The notes under the pieces were generated by a model. It saw only the letters and a list, made by a program, of their open reading frames with translations, was not told where the DNA came from and searched no databases. A program made the translations under genes and the position numbers. Of a stretch of DNA of 64,000 nt, positions 9,343-18,646 are shown piece after piece (the first letter of the stretch is position 1; each line of letters begins with the position of its first letter). The DNA is from G963665815 sp942492065 (lineage in GTDB: Bacteria; Cloacimonadota; Cloacimonadia; Cloacimonadales; JAIOQZ01). The stretch spans positions 1,302,001 to 1,366,000 of the forward strand of contig CALODV010000013.1 of the NCBI GenBank assembly GCA_942492065.1, written 5' to 3'.

Positions 9343-9364
9343 ATTTTCATGAATTTTTACAATT

Positions 9365-9400
9365 GACCTGCCGAATGAACTCGACAGGTCTTTTTTTTTT
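9365..9400 (+). terminator. rho-independent terminator
   Basis: Stem GACCTGCCGA / TCGACAGGTC with one mismatch, a 6-base loop, followed by ten T. It closes the ATPase transcription unit. Confidence 0.9.
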
Positions 9401-9583
9401 GCTTTTTATTAAGGAAAAATACAGATGGGTAACCTTTTTTCAGAAAAAAATCTCTTAAGATTAATGCAAGGTGTTTATTCATAGTGAATTACAATTATAA
9501 ATTTTTGTTAACAATTCCCTTATACTGGATTTAAGTTTCTCCGTAAAAATCTTGCATAACAAAGAATGATATTCGGAGGAATA

Positions 9584-10429
9584 ATGAAATTTAAAAGTTC
9601 AATAGTTATTTTAATGTTATTAGTTGCTTTTTCCGGTCTTTTTGCGGAAAAAATTACTCTTGATGGCTCAACAACAGTTGGTCCTATTGCTAAAGAATTT
9701 GCTGAATACTATATGCGCACAAATAAAGGCGTTAAAGTTGAAGTTAGTGAATCCGGTAGTGGAAACGGTGCTAAATCACTGATTAACAGCACAGCTGATA
9801 TCGGTAACATGTCACGTTTCATGAAAGACAAAGAATTTGCTGCTGCAGTTGAAAAAGGTGTAAAACCTGTAGCTCACGTTGTAGCTCTTGATGGTATTGC
9901 TGTAATAGTAAATAAGAAAAACTCAGTTAAGGATCTTTCAATCGATAAAATTCGTAAGATCTATATGGGTGAAATCACAAACTGGAAAGAAGTTGGTGGA
10001 CCAAACAAAGAAATCGTTATTATTTCAAGAGAATCTAACTCCGGAACACTTGATACTTTCAAGGGTTTTGTCATGACTACAAAAGAAAATGGCGAAAAAG
10101 TAAAACACAAAATTACTCCTAAAGCTGAAAGTCAGGGATCAAACGGTGCGGTTAAACAATCAGTTCAAAAAACTGACAGTGCAATCGGATTCATCGGAAT
10201 CGGTTTCATCGATAACTCAATCAAGCCTTTATCTATCAGTGGCGTAAAAGCTACAGAAGCAAACGTTATGGCTGGTAAATACCCAATTTCAAGACCATTA
10301 TTCATGTTCACAAACGGTTACCCAAAAATCGGAACACACTTACACAAATTCATCTCTCTTTATCTGACAAAAGAAGGACAGAAACTGATCAAACAATCAG
10401 GTTACATTCCTGTAACACAATACAGATAA
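9584..10429 (+). CDS. pstS: phosphate ABC transporter substrate-binding protein
   Basis: 281 residues from the ATG at 9584, preceded by CGGAGGA. An N-terminal signal peptide ends near GLFA-EK with no lipobox, so the protein is periplasmic rather than a lipoprotein. The PstS pattern is clear: DGSTTVGPIAKEFAE at the mature N-terminus, SGSGNGAKSL, and SRESNSGT in the middle, which form the phosphate site in this family. First gene of pstSCAB-phoU. An upstream TATACT (9521-9526) lacks a good -35, as expected for an activator-dependent Pho promoter, but I see no convincing Pho box. Confidence 0.93.
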   Translation: MKFKSSIVILMLLVAFSGLFAEKITLDGSTTVGPIAKEFAEYYMRTNKGVKVEVSESGSGNGAKSLINSTADIGNMSRFMKDKEFAAAVEKGVKPVAHVVALDGIAVIVNKKNSVKDLSIDKIRKIYMGEITNWKEVGGPNKEIVIISRESNSGTLDTFKGFVMTTKENGEKVKHKITPKAESQGSNGAVKQSVQKTDSAIGFIGIGFIDNSIKPLSISGVKATEANVMAGKYPISRPLFMFTNGYPKIGTHLHKFISLYLTKEGQKLIKQSGYIPVTQYR

Positions 10430-10435
10430 TAGATC

Positions 10436-11581
10436 ATGGAACAAAACAAAGAAACATCATTATATATGAGTGAAAGAGCGAGCCGCTTACAGCGGCTCGG
10501 ATCTTTACTCCTGCAGGGTGGACTGTTTGTGGTAACTTCAATATCTATGATAACAGTAATTTTTATAATCATATTTATTGCTAAAGATGCTATACCTTAC
10601 TTCCAGCTGAAAGGGTTTAAGGAATTTTTCACCAGTTCAAACTGGTATCCGGCTTCTGATCCGGGTCAGTTTGGTTCACTGGCAATTTTCCTGGGATCAT
10701 TTTTAGTAACATTGGGAGCAATTTTAGTTTCAGTACCACTTGGAATCACATCTTCGATAACCCTTAGTGATATCCTTCCGTTTTCAGTTAGACAATATGC
10801 AAAACCGGTTATAGAAATCCTGGCAGCAATACCTTCAGTTGCTTATGGTTTCTTTGCACTGGTAATTTTTGCACCCATACTGCAGAATCAAGGTGGCCAG
10901 CTTCTCGGAGCTGCTTCATGGGTTATTGGGCTTCCGGTTTTCTTACTGGGGTCGTTAATATTGACAGATCTCATACTTGATAAAATAGCAACCGGAAACA
11001 ATCATAAAGTATTAAATATTATAATTTTTGTAGTTTTAGCAAGTATCTCAATCTTCATTCTTTACAGAATCAGCAGTTTTCTGCATGGTTTGGTTATCCT
11101 CAGTGGAAGAAATGCTCTCAATGTTTCTATAATCCTTGGATTTATGAGCTTACCAACAATTGTAAGTGTCTCTGAAGATGCACTGCAATCTGTCGGCAGA
11201 GAGTTGAGAGAAGGTAGTTACGCTCTGGGAGCAACCAGAGCAGAGACTCTTTTTAAAGTAGTACTTCCTGCAGCAAGCAGCGGTATAGTTTCAGCAATAA
11301 TTCTCGGTACAATGAGAGCTTTGGGAGAAACCATGGTAGTATGGATGGCTTCCGGTAACTCTGCTCATATTCCGGAACCATGGTTCAATCTGCTTGAACC
11401 TGTAAGAACCTTAACCGCAACAATCGCCGGAGATATGGGAGAAGCCGATCAGGTAACAGGATCAGCCAGATATCATGTTCTTTTTGCGATGGCTTTAGTT
11501 CTGCTTGTTTTCTCATTCGTAAGTAACTTACTGAGTGAGTGGATAGTAAACAGATCCAGACGTAAAATGAGTGGGGGATAG
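10436..11581 (+). CDS. pstC: phosphate ABC transporter permease PstC
   Basis: 381 residues. It has an N-terminal transmembrane helix, then a MetI-like permease domain with the cytoplasmic EAA-type loop (REGSYALGATRAETLFKVVLP). It forms the membrane channel with PstA. It is longer than the usual 300-330 residues because of hydrophilic and hydrophobic segments between helices around residues 150-220. It starts six bases after the pstS stop codon, with PstA six bases downstream. Confidence 0.93.
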   Translation: MEQNKETSLYMSERASRLQRLGSLLLQGGLFVVTSISMITVIFIIIFIAKDAIPYFQLKGFKEFFTSSNWYPASDPGQFGSLAIFLGSFLVTLGAILVSVPLGITSSITLSDILPFSVRQYAKPVIEILAAIPSVAYGFFALVIFAPILQNQGGQLLGAASWVIGLPVFLLGSLILTDLILDKIATGNNHKVLNIIIFVVLASISIFILYRISSFLHGLVILSGRNALNVSIILGFMSLPTIVSVSEDALQSVGRELREGSYALGATRAETLFKVVLPAASSGIVSAIILGTMRALGETMVVWMASGNSAHIPEPWFNLLEPVRTLTATIAGDMGEADQVTGSARYHVLFAMALVLLVFSFVSNLLSEWIVNRSRRKMSGG

Positions 11582-11587
11582 AGATAA

Positions 11588-13324
11588 ATGCAATTACATA
11601 CACGTAAACTTTTAGATAAAGTATTCAGCAGCTTTGGAGTATTCTCAATATTAATTATGGCAGCTGCAGTGCTGATTCTTATCGTTCCCATTTTCGCGAA
11701 AGGCATTGGTGCTTTCTATTTTGACGGTACAATTGAGTTCAGAAAATTCCTGAGTTATGAGTTCAACCGTGGAAATGCCGAGAAGTTGGAAAAGGAAGTA
11801 GCAGAATCAGAAATACCAAGAATTGAGGTATTTAAAAGACTAAGACAATTCAAAGAAGAGTTTGAAGCAGGAAAATATGATGAACATCCTGAATATGATA
11901 ATTTCGAATACTATCTGGATGAGATCAATGAATATGTTGTAGGACTACTCGGACCTGAACCTCTTTCTGTTTCGAGAGTATACGAATATAACAGATTTGA
12001 TCAGCTTCGCAGTGAATATGATATTTCAGAGTTCAACAATCTCAAAGAAAAACTTTTTTCTATAAAAGATGATGCTGTAACACCGGAACACAAAGACTTG
12101 TATGATGGGCTTAGAAAACATGTTGTGCTGTTTGAATCACTGATTACCAGAGATCCTCAGGAACTGGAGAACTTTGAAGTTACAAATAAAGTTGCAGTCT
12201 CTGCTTCTAAACTTGTAAAAAACATACTTGATCATTTTGATATGGTTATTTCATCAAATGATTATTCAGAATTCTATTCTGAAGTATATGATGTGACTGA
12301 TCAGTTTAAAACTATTCTGCTTGATATCTCTTATCCGCTTCTCACAGACCATGAAATGGTGACAATTTCTGAGAAGTATGGTAGAACAAGATGGGATGAA
12401 GTAGCTGAGAAGAAACTGAGATTAGTTATTTGCCGTGAAGAAGTCACTTACGATGATAATGGTGATTATCATGTGAGTTATCCATCCAGAGAAATAGATT
12501 TTAAAGGAACTTCTTTAGAAGGATTATTCAATTTCTTTGAAAACAATATCAAGAAAATGATGCTTCCACGCAAAACGGTTTATCTAAGATTTCTGTTTGA
12601 TAAACCAATAAATTCTCACATGCTTGGCGGTATCTGGCCCGAGGTACTTGGTACTCTGTACCTGACTTTCGGAGCAATGATTTTTGCAGTTCCACTTGGA
12701 GTAATTGCTGCAATATATCTAACAGAATTTGCTCCACAGAATAGGGTAATTACAGTACTGAGGTCTTTTATCAATACACTTGCCGGTGTACCGAGTATTG
12801 TATTTGGTCTCTTTGGTCTGGCATTCTTTATCAATACAATAGGGGTTTCCCCGAACAAAAGTGTTATTGCCGGATCGATGACATTATCGATATTGATTCT
12901 TCCTACAATTATCAGAGCATCTGAGGAAGCTATCAGATCAGTACCAAAAACATATAAAGAAGCAGCTTTGTCACTTGGAGCTACAAAATTGTGGACAGTG
13001 ATTACCGTGATACTGCCATCTGCACTGCCCGGTATATTAACCGGTATAGTTATCAGTATGGGTAGGGCTGCTGGAGAAACCGCACCAATCATTTTCACTG
13101 CTGCAGTCAGTGTGGGGCAGGCTCTTAAGCTTAATGAAGTCTTCTCTAACGGAACCCCGGCATTATCATGGAATATCTACAATCTGGCATCAGAACACCA
13201 TAAAGTTGATGAAATCAGACACGTACAATTTGGGATGGTATTGACACTTATCACATTGGTAATTTTACTTAATCTTGCGGCTATAATCATCAGAGCAAGA
13301 GTTTCAAAGAATTTAAAGCAATAA
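11588..13324 (+). CDS. pstA: phosphate ABC transporter permease PstA with large extracytoplasmic insert
   Basis: 578 residues, about twice the normal PstA length. A first membrane helix (about 18-42) is followed by roughly 300 mostly acidic, helical residues (about 45-340). The standard permease core then starts at GGIWPEVLGTLYLTF and contains the EAA loop (KEAALSLGATKLWTV). By the positive-inside logic of PstA the inserted region should face the periplasm. The permease part pairs with PstC. The insert is not recognised; it may contact PstS or the envelope. The gene sits in the canonical order between pstC and pstB. Confidence 0.9.
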   Translation: MQLHTRKLLDKVFSSFGVFSILIMAAAVLILIVPIFAKGIGAFYFDGTIEFRKFLSYEFNRGNAEKLEKEVAESEIPRIEVFKRLRQFKEEFEAGKYDEHPEYDNFEYYLDEINEYVVGLLGPEPLSVSRVYEYNRFDQLRSEYDISEFNNLKEKLFSIKDDAVTPEHKDLYDGLRKHVVLFESLITRDPQELENFEVTNKVAVSASKLVKNILDHFDMVISSNDYSEFYSEVYDVTDQFKTILLDISYPLLTDHEMVTISEKYGRTRWDEVAEKKLRLVICREEVTYDDNGDYHVSYPSREIDFKGTSLEGLFNFFENNIKKMMLPRKTVYLRFLFDKPINSHMLGGIWPEVLGTLYLTFGAMIFAVPLGVIAAIYLTEFAPQNRVITVLRSFINTLAGVPSIVFGLFGLAFFINTIGVSPNKSVIAGSMTLSILILPTIIRASEEAIRSVPKTYKEAALSLGATKLWTVITVILPSALPGILTGIVISMGRAAGETAPIIFTAAVSVGQALKLNEVFSNGTPALSWNIYNLASEHHKVDEIRHVQFGMVLTLITLVILLNLAAIIIRARVSKNLKQ

Positions 13325-13334
13325 TGAGGTATAA

Positions 13335-14165
13335 ATGAGCGAAGGAAAATTTGTTTTTTCAACATCAGAATATAAATCGTTAAAAACAGGCGTTGTGATG
13401 TTGCCTGAAGAACAATCTCATCTGGTGACAAAAGATTTTTCAGTGTATTACGGAAAACATCAGGCGGTGAAAAATGTAACCGTTAATATCCCTAAAAAGA
13501 AAGTAACTGCCATAATAGGTCCTAGTGGTTGTGGTAAAAGTACATTTCTCAGATCTATTAACAGAATGAATGATCTGATACCAATATGTCACACAACCGG
13601 TGACTTACTATATGAAAAACAGAATATATTTGATAAAAGAATAGATGTTGTCTTACTCAGGAAAAAAATAGGTATGGTTTTCCAGAAACCAAATCCTTTC
13701 CCAAAGAGTATCTATGAAAACATCGTGTATAGTCCCAGACTTCAGGGAAAAAGAAATAAAAAAGAATTAAATGAGATCGTGGAAAGATGCCTGAAGGGTG
13801 CAGCATTATGGGATGAAGTCAAAGACAGACTTGATAAAAATGCTCTGGGATTGTCGGGTGGACAGCAGCAGAGGTTATGTATAGCGAGAGCTCTGGCAGC
13901 AGATCCGGAAATTCTGCTTATGGATGAACCTACATCTGCACTGGACCCTCAAGCTACTCTTAAGATAGAGAATCTGATTGACTCTCTCAGTAATGACTAT
14001 ACGATTGTAATTGTAACTCACAACATGTCGCAGGCAGCACGTGTTTCAAATTATACAGCTTTCTTCTATGAAGGCGTATTGATAGAGTTTGCTGAAACTC
14101 AGAATGTTTTCGAAACACCAAACATTAAACAGACTGAAGATTACATAACCGGACGATTCGGATAG
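13335..14165 (+). CDS. pstB: phosphate ABC transporter ATP-binding protein
   Basis: 276 residues. Walker A GPSGCGKST, PstB-specific LRSINRMNDLIP, Q-loop region VFQKPNPFPKSIYENI, signature LSGGQQQRLCIARA and Walker B LLMDEPTSALDP. About 25 extra residues precede the ABC domain. It hydrolyses ATP to drive phosphate uptake through PstC/PstA and, in other bacteria, links the transporter to PhoU and PhoR signalling. GAGG lies upstream of the ATG, 10 bases after pstA. Confidence 0.95.
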   Translation: MSEGKFVFSTSEYKSLKTGVVMLPEEQSHLVTKDFSVYYGKHQAVKNVTVNIPKKKVTAIIGPSGCGKSTFLRSINRMNDLIPICHTTGDLLYEKQNIFDKRIDVVLLRKKIGMVFQKPNPFPKSIYENIVYSPRLQGKRNKKELNEIVERCLKGAALWDEVKDRLDKNALGLSGGQQQRLCIARALAADPEILLMDEPTSALDPQATLKIENLIDSLSNDYTIVIVTHNMSQAARVSNYTAFFYEGVLIEFAETQNVFETPNIKQTEDYITGRFG

Positions 14166-14173
14166 GAGAAAAT

Positions 14174-14842
14174 ATGGCAATTCATCTAATCAGAGAAATT
14201 GATAAATTAAAAAAAATGATTATTCATCTCAGTGATCTTGTTGAGAAAAACATTAAGGCTACAATGAAAGCCGTAATTGATAACGATCCTGAACTTGCCC
14301 AACAGGTTATAAAAAGAGATGAATCTATTGACAGTATGGAAATTGAGATAGAAGAAGAATGTCTTAAAGCTTTTGCTTTGTATCAGCCTGTTGCTAACGA
14401 TCTTAGATTTATCGTGGCAATTCTCAAGGTAAATAATGATATGGAGAGAATCGGAGACCTGGCAGCAAATATTGCTAAAGCTGCGATTTTTCTCCAGGAT
14501 TTTGAAGTCAAAAGTTGTCTTCAAGAGCTTGAATTCGAGTTAACAGCCAATAAAGCTTTGACTATGTTTAAAAAAAGTTTTGAATCTCTTCTGAGTCTGG
14601 ACGCAAAAGTGGCATTTGATGTCTGTCAGTCAGATGATGAAGTTGACGATCTGGTACACAAAGCACATAAAAAAATCCAGAAGTATATGATTGAGTCTCC
14701 GGATCATATTGAATACTTACTGAGAATCTTATACATTTTCAGACATTTAGAAAGAATAGCTGATCTATCAACTAACGTAGCTGAAGATACGGTCTACCTG
14801 AAAGAAGGCAGTATAATAAGACATGGAAACGATATTGAATAA
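14174..14842 (+). CDS. phoU: phosphate transport regulator PhoU
   Basis: 222 residues, all-helical, with the duplicated PhoU three-helix bundle. Typical metal-site segments are seen (ERIGDLAANIAK in the first half, ERIADLSTNVAEDTVYL in the second). PhoU restrains PhoR kinase activity and Pst uptake when phosphate is sufficient. Last gene of the pst operon, ahead of a terminator. The cognate phoB/phoR genes converge on it from the other side. Confidence 0.93.
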   Translation: MAIHLIREIDKLKKMIIHLSDLVEKNIKATMKAVIDNDPELAQQVIKRDESIDSMEIEIEEECLKAFALYQPVANDLRFIVAILKVNNDMERIGDLAANIAKAAIFLQDFEVKSCLQELEFELTANKALTMFKKSFESLLSLDAKVAFDVCQSDDEVDDLVHKAHKKIQKYMIESPDHIEYLLRILYIFRHLERIADLSTNVAEDTVYLKEGSIIRHGNDIE

Positions 14843-14920
14843 ACTACTTCAAATATGCATATGACTTTCCAAATCTTTCATTTAGAAAAAACATAAATTG
14901 AATAATCAGTATCCTAGCTT

Positions 14921-14955
14921 AGACTGACTGTAATTTTACTGGTCAGTCTTTTTTT
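14921..14955 (+). terminator. terminator of the pst-phoU operon
   Basis: Stem AGACTGAC / GTCAGTCT (14921-14928 / 14942-14949) followed by seven T. The stop codon of the convergent sigma factor gene (14936-14938) lies inside the loop, so the two operons share this segment with no spacer. Confidence 0.85.
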
Positions 14956-15433
14956 CCATAAAGAACCTTAATTTACGCATAGCTTTCCTGTACTTCTGTC
15001 TTACTTTTTCTCGACGTTGATTTTTCAGCTTGGCAATCTGAGATAAAGGCATTTCTTTTTCGTACATATACTTGATTATTTCAATTTCCTCTTCAGACAT
15101 AGTGTCCGGAAACTCGGCTATAACTTCTGATTTTTCCTGACTAAGGTCTCCAAAAGATTTTTCATCAGCAAGAATATCCGTGTTAAGGTCTGCTGATGCT
15201 CCGGAATATGTAATCTCTTTATCAAGGAATTTAAGGATTCTTTTGCGAATCCAGAACAGTGCGTAAGAAGAAAATTGAGTACCTTTGTCCGGATCATATT
15301 TTGATTGAGCTTCCAGAACTCCAAGTAACCCTTCCTGAACAAGGTCATCATAAGAATTGCAATACTTTGCATATTTACGAGCTACTGAATGTACAAACGA
15401 AATGGTCTTTTCATTAATAATGTTTTCTGTCAT
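14936..15433 (-). CDS. small sigma-70 family RNA polymerase sigma factor
   Basis: 165 residues. Region 2 is clear (YDDLVQEGLLGVLEAQ, then KYDPDKGTQFSSYALFWIRKRI), with the core-binding and -10 recognition parts. The C-terminal region 4 helix-turn-helix follows (LSQIAKLKNQRREKVRQKYRKAMRKLR). Region 1.1 and a normal region 3 are absent, so it is an alternative, not housekeeping, sigma. The start codon shares one base with the phoR stop (TAATG), so it is translationally coupled to the sensor kinase. I infer a role in the phosphate-starvation or a linked stress response; no anti-sigma gene is seen. Confidence 0.88.
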   Translation of the reverse strand: MTENIINEKTISFVHSVARKYAKYCNSYDDLVQEGLLGVLEAQSKYDPDKGTQFSSYALFWIRKRILKFLDKEITYSGASADLNTDILADEKSFGDLSQEKSEVIAEFPDTMSEEEIEIIKYMYEKEMPLSQIAKLKNQRREKVRQKYRKAMRKLRFFMEKKTDQ

Positions 15434-17169
15434 TAATTTTCCTGAGTTAATGGTAATGTCACTATGAATTCAGTTCCCTGATTCATTTTACTTTTCACAT
15501 CTATTGTGCCCTTGTGTTTGATAACAATATGTTTAACAATACTTAAGCCTAACCCCGTTCCACCATACTTTTTGGATCTGGATTTATCTACAACATAGAA
15601 TCTTTCAAATAAGTGTGGGATATTTGATTCCGGAATTCCTGCACCCGAGTCTTTCACTGAAAACACAACACAATTCTCATTAGTTGTGCAACTGAGGCGT
15701 ATTTTACCTTTATCTGTATATTGATAAGCATTCTGCAGCAGGTTGATGAGTACCTGCTCTATTCTGAAGTCATCCAGATAAACTTGAGGAAGGTTTTTCT
15801 GAATATCCAGAACAAAATCTATATTTTTTTTGTGGAATTTATCTGTGAATAAGGAAGCAGCATTATTAATAATCTGATTCAGATCAGATAATTTGAAGTC
15901 AAACTTTATGTCTCTTTCTACAGTAGCAAGATGAAGCAGGTCTTTGACAATATTCACCAGCCTGTTCGTATTTCTTTCGATAACATCGAGATAATACTTT
16001 TGTGATGGATCAGTCACTTCATCCTGTAGTGCTTCCATAAAACCTTTGATAGCTGTTAGTGGAGTTTTCAGTTCATGCGATACATTCAGCATCAGGTCTT
16101 TTTTCATCCTGACGAGTTTCTCATATTCACTAATATCATGGAATATCACTACAACATGCTCAAAGTCAGGTAGAAATGACATACTGCAGAGGAAATGACT
16201 GTCCTGAATATCAATTTCAAAATTATCGTCCTTCCTACTTTTAAAGACAGACTCAATTTTGTTGCTGATATCAATATCGCGCATTATCTCCCAGTAATGA
16301 ACCTGAGACTCAGATAATACCGGGAATTGCTGTTTGAATTTCTGGTTGCTTTTTATAATAATGCCATCTTTTGTGATGAGGCACAAGGCTTCCTGGATAT
16401 AAGTAATAGTAGCATTCAGAATCTCTTTCTGGTGCTGCAGTTCTTCCATGGAGTTCCTGAGAGAATCTACCATAAGGTTAAAACTGTCAGCAACATCCCG
16501 CAATTCGTCAGTTCGTCTCAGATGCACCTTCGTGTTGTAATATCCCTGGGTTACTTTTCTGGTGGCAGCAGCCAGAACCTGAATAGGTCTGGATATTCCT
16601 CGAGTAAAGAGGTAGGCAGCAACAAGTGTTATCATAAAAGTAATAAGCAGTATATTGATGATTTCAGACTGCAGAGAATTAAGCAGTTCATTGAGTTTAC
16701 TCATATACATACTTACACGCAGCACTCCGTAAAACTCTCCATTGTATGCTACAGGAATTGCCAGATAGAACATTCGTTTCTGTAATGTATTACTATATCT
16801 TATTGATACACCGACATTTTTGTCAAATGCTTGTTTTATTTCAGGTCTGTTCAGGTGATTGTTCATTTCTAATGGGTTTTTGTCAGATTCTGCCAGGACT
16901 TTTCCCTTTGGGCTGACAATAGTTATCCTGACATTGATCTTCTCAGCAAGTTCCTCAACAAGATTTGTTAATTCCTGATAATCATTTTCTGACCAGACAC
17001 TTGATATTTTCTGCTCTATGAGATAAGCAGTGTTTTCCATATGTTCTTTGAAACTCTGCTTATAGTTACTTGTAATCAACCTGAAAGCAAAGAAAGAATA
17101 GAAAAAGGCAAAAAGGAGAACAATGAGTATGTACCCACTGAAAATCTTGTAGAAAATTTTGTTTCTCAT
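15433..17169 (-). CDS. phoR: PhoR-like membrane sensor histidine kinase
   Basis: 578 residues: membrane helix 1 (about 8-30), a periplasmic Cache/PAS-like domain (about 31-165), membrane helix 2 (about 168-190), HAMP (to about 245), a PAS domain (about 250-345), the phosphoacceptor H365 in NVSHELKTPLTA, and a HATPase domain with DSGAGIP and GTGLGLSIV. This is the architecture of the PhoR/WalK/ResE group. PhoR is preferred because the pst-phoU operon converges on it, but a cell-wall or redox sensor cannot be excluded. It follows phoB by 8 bases and overlaps the sigma gene by 1. Confidence 0.87.
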   Translation of the reverse strand: MRNKIFYKIFSGYILIVLLFAFFYSFFAFRLITSNYKQSFKEHMENTAYLIEQKISSVWSENDYQELTNLVEELAEKINVRITIVSPKGKVLAESDKNPLEMNNHLNRPEIKQAFDKNVGVSIRYSNTLQKRMFYLAIPVAYNGEFYGVLRVSMYMSKLNELLNSLQSEIINILLITFMITLVAAYLFTRGISRPIQVLAAATRKVTQGYYNTKVHLRRTDELRDVADSFNLMVDSLRNSMEELQHQKEILNATITYIQEALCLITKDGIIIKSNQKFKQQFPVLSESQVHYWEIMRDIDISNKIESVFKSRKDDNFEIDIQDSHFLCSMSFLPDFEHVVVIFHDISEYEKLVRMKKDLMLNVSHELKTPLTAIKGFMEALQDEVTDPSQKYYLDVIERNTNRLVNIVKDLLHLATVERDIKFDFKLSDLNQIINNAASLFTDKFHKKNIDFVLDIQKNLPQVYLDDFRIEQVLINLLQNAYQYTDKGKIRLSCTTNENCVVFSVKDSGAGIPESNIPHLFERFYVVDKSRSKKYGGTGLGLSIVKHIVIKHKGTIDVKSKMNQGTEFIVTLPLTQEN

Positions 17170-17177
17170 AAATCTAC

Positions 17178-17864
17178 TTATTGTTCTAGTTCCAGTTTGT
17201 AACCAACTCCCCTGACGTTCTTAATGAATTTTCCTGTCTCACCTAACTTTTCACGGAGATTTTTAACGTGAACATCAACAGTTCTGTCAATAACAGCTTT
17301 TTCTTTTCCCCAGAGATAATCAAGTATCTTGTCACGACTGAAAACCCAACCCTGTTTTTCTATAAACAGTTTCAGAAGTTTAAACTCTGTAGATGTTAAA
17401 TCTACTTTTTTGTTTTGTACCCATACTTCATACGTATTGGTGTTCATTTTGAGATATCCGCTGATTCCTATTGTCTCAGATTTTTCGACTTTTTTGGTCC
17501 TTCTGATAATTGCTTTAACTCTGGCAACGAGTTCGCGAGGAGAAAACGGTTTAGTAATATAATCATCTGCACCAAGTTCAAGGCCAAGGATTTTATCCAT
17601 TTCATCATCTTTGGCAGTGAGCATAATTACCGGAATCGTTTCATATTCGCGATGCTTTCTGATTTCTTTGCAGATATCCATTCCATCTACATCAGGGAGC
17701 ATAAGGTCAAGTACGATTAATGCCGGGATGTCTGTTTTCATGGCTTTCCAGAAATCTGGAGCATTATCAAATGTCACACTAGAAAAACCGGACTTGTTAA
17801 GATTGAGAGCAACGAGGTCAAGAATGTCTTGTTCATCATCAAGAACATATATTAACTTATTCAA
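17178..17864 (-). CDS. phoB: PhoB-like OmpR-family response regulator
   Basis: 228 residues. The receiver domain has acidic residues DDE near the start, phospho-acceptor D53 (VLDLMLPD) and the TAKDDE lysine loop. The C-terminal winged-helix domain is of OmpR/PhoB type (TSTEFKLLKLFIEKQG ... RTVDVHVKNLREKLG). The start is a TTG at 17864 because AAGGAG lies a few bases upstream. Phosphorylated by the adjacent PhoR-like kinase, it would activate pst and other Pho genes. Divergent from the GNAT gene. Confidence 0.9.
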   Translation of the reverse strand: MNKLIYVLDDEQDILDLVALNLNKSGFSSVTFDNAPDFWKAMKTDIPALIVLDLMLPDVDGMDICKEIRKHREYETIPVIMLTAKDDEMDKILGLELGADDYITKPFSPRELVARVKAIIRRTKKVEKSETIGISGYLKMNTNTYEVWVQNKKVDLTSTEFKLLKLFIEKQGWVFSRDKILDYLWGKEKAVIDRTVDVHVKNLREKLGETGKFIKNVRGVGYKLELEQ

Positions 17865-17919
17865 AATATCTCCTTGAGAGCTTCACTTGTTGTAAAATCT
17901 CTCTCTTTGTTTAAATTCA

Positions 17920-17947
17920 TTGACATTATTTTACTCCGAGGTGTCAA
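17920..17947. promoter_or_regulatory. inverted repeat in the phoB/GNAT divergent region
   Basis: TTGACA (17920-17925) and TGTCAA (17942-17947) form an inverted pair 16 bases apart. They would serve as -35 boxes on opposite strands or as a dimeric operator. No convincing -10 element is matched to either, so the role is uncertain. Confidence 0.3.
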
Positions 17948-18004
17948 TTATTTTCTTACATGTATTATACAAAAATCGGTAAGTATTTTTTATTGGAGAG
18001 AAAT

Positions 18005-18520
18005 GTGAGACTCATTGTTGAAACTGACAGACTTATATTGAGAGAATTATGTGAAAATGACCTGGAGGACTTGTCGGAAATTCTTCAGGATTCAACAACC
18101 ATGAAGTACTATGAACACGCCTTCAGTAATGAGGAAGTTCTGGACTGGTACAACAGGCAGATTGAGCGTTACAGGAAAGATGGATTTGGATTATGGGCAG
18201 TTGTACTTAAAGATAACGGAAAAATGATTGGTCAGATCGGGTTGACTGTGCAGGTGGTCGAAGATGTTTCAGAGATTGAAATAGGGTATCTTCTTAACAA
18301 GCGCTTCTGGCATAAAGGTTATGCAATAGAAGCAGCTGAGATCTGTAAAAACTATGCATTTAATGTGTTGAAACTTCCCAGAGTTGTCAGTATGATTCGC
18401 GATACTAACCTTCCCTCACGGAGAGTTGCTGAAAAAAATGGTATGAAGATTGAAAAAGAGTTTACAAAACATTACTATGGTATGGATATGCAACATATTT
18501 TGTATGTATTAGAAAAATAA
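18005..18520 (+). CDS. GNAT family N-acetyltransferase (RimJ/RimL type)
   Basis: 171 residues from the GTG at 18005, chosen because GGAGAG sits immediately upstream and the protein then begins RLIVETDRLILREL, the normal start of RimJ/RimL-like acetyltransferases. The acetyl-CoA-binding region (EIGYLLNKRFWHKGYAIEAA) and the VAEKNGMK segment are present. It would transfer an acetyl group from acetyl-CoA to a protein N-terminus or small amine. The substrate is unknown and the neighbours give no clue. Confidence 0.85.
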   Translation: MRLIVETDRLILRELCENDLEDLSEILQDSTTMKYYEHAFSNEEVLDWYNRQIERYRKDGFGLWAVVLKDNGKMIGQIGLTVQVVEDVSEIEIGYLLNKRFWHKGYAIEAAEICKNYAFNVLKLPRVVSMIRDTNLPSRRVAEKNGMKIEKEFTKHYYGMDMQHILYVLEK

Positions 18521-18646
18521 ATCATTTTTATGATATGTAACTTTATCAAAGCAGATTTAAAATATAATGAAAAACTATTCCGTTTATTCAAGAGTATCAA
18601 TTAGTATATTCTAAAAAGAATAAATGTCTCAATAAAAGGAGAAGAA

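Noticed and set aside
9440..9583. Pho box upstream of pstS
   Set aside because: TTACAAT and TTAACAATT occur but their spacing (19 bases) does not match an 11-bp direct repeat; evidence too weak to call.
12616..13098. 160-codon ORF opposite pstA
   Set aside because: It mirrors the conserved permease core and is a shadow frame.
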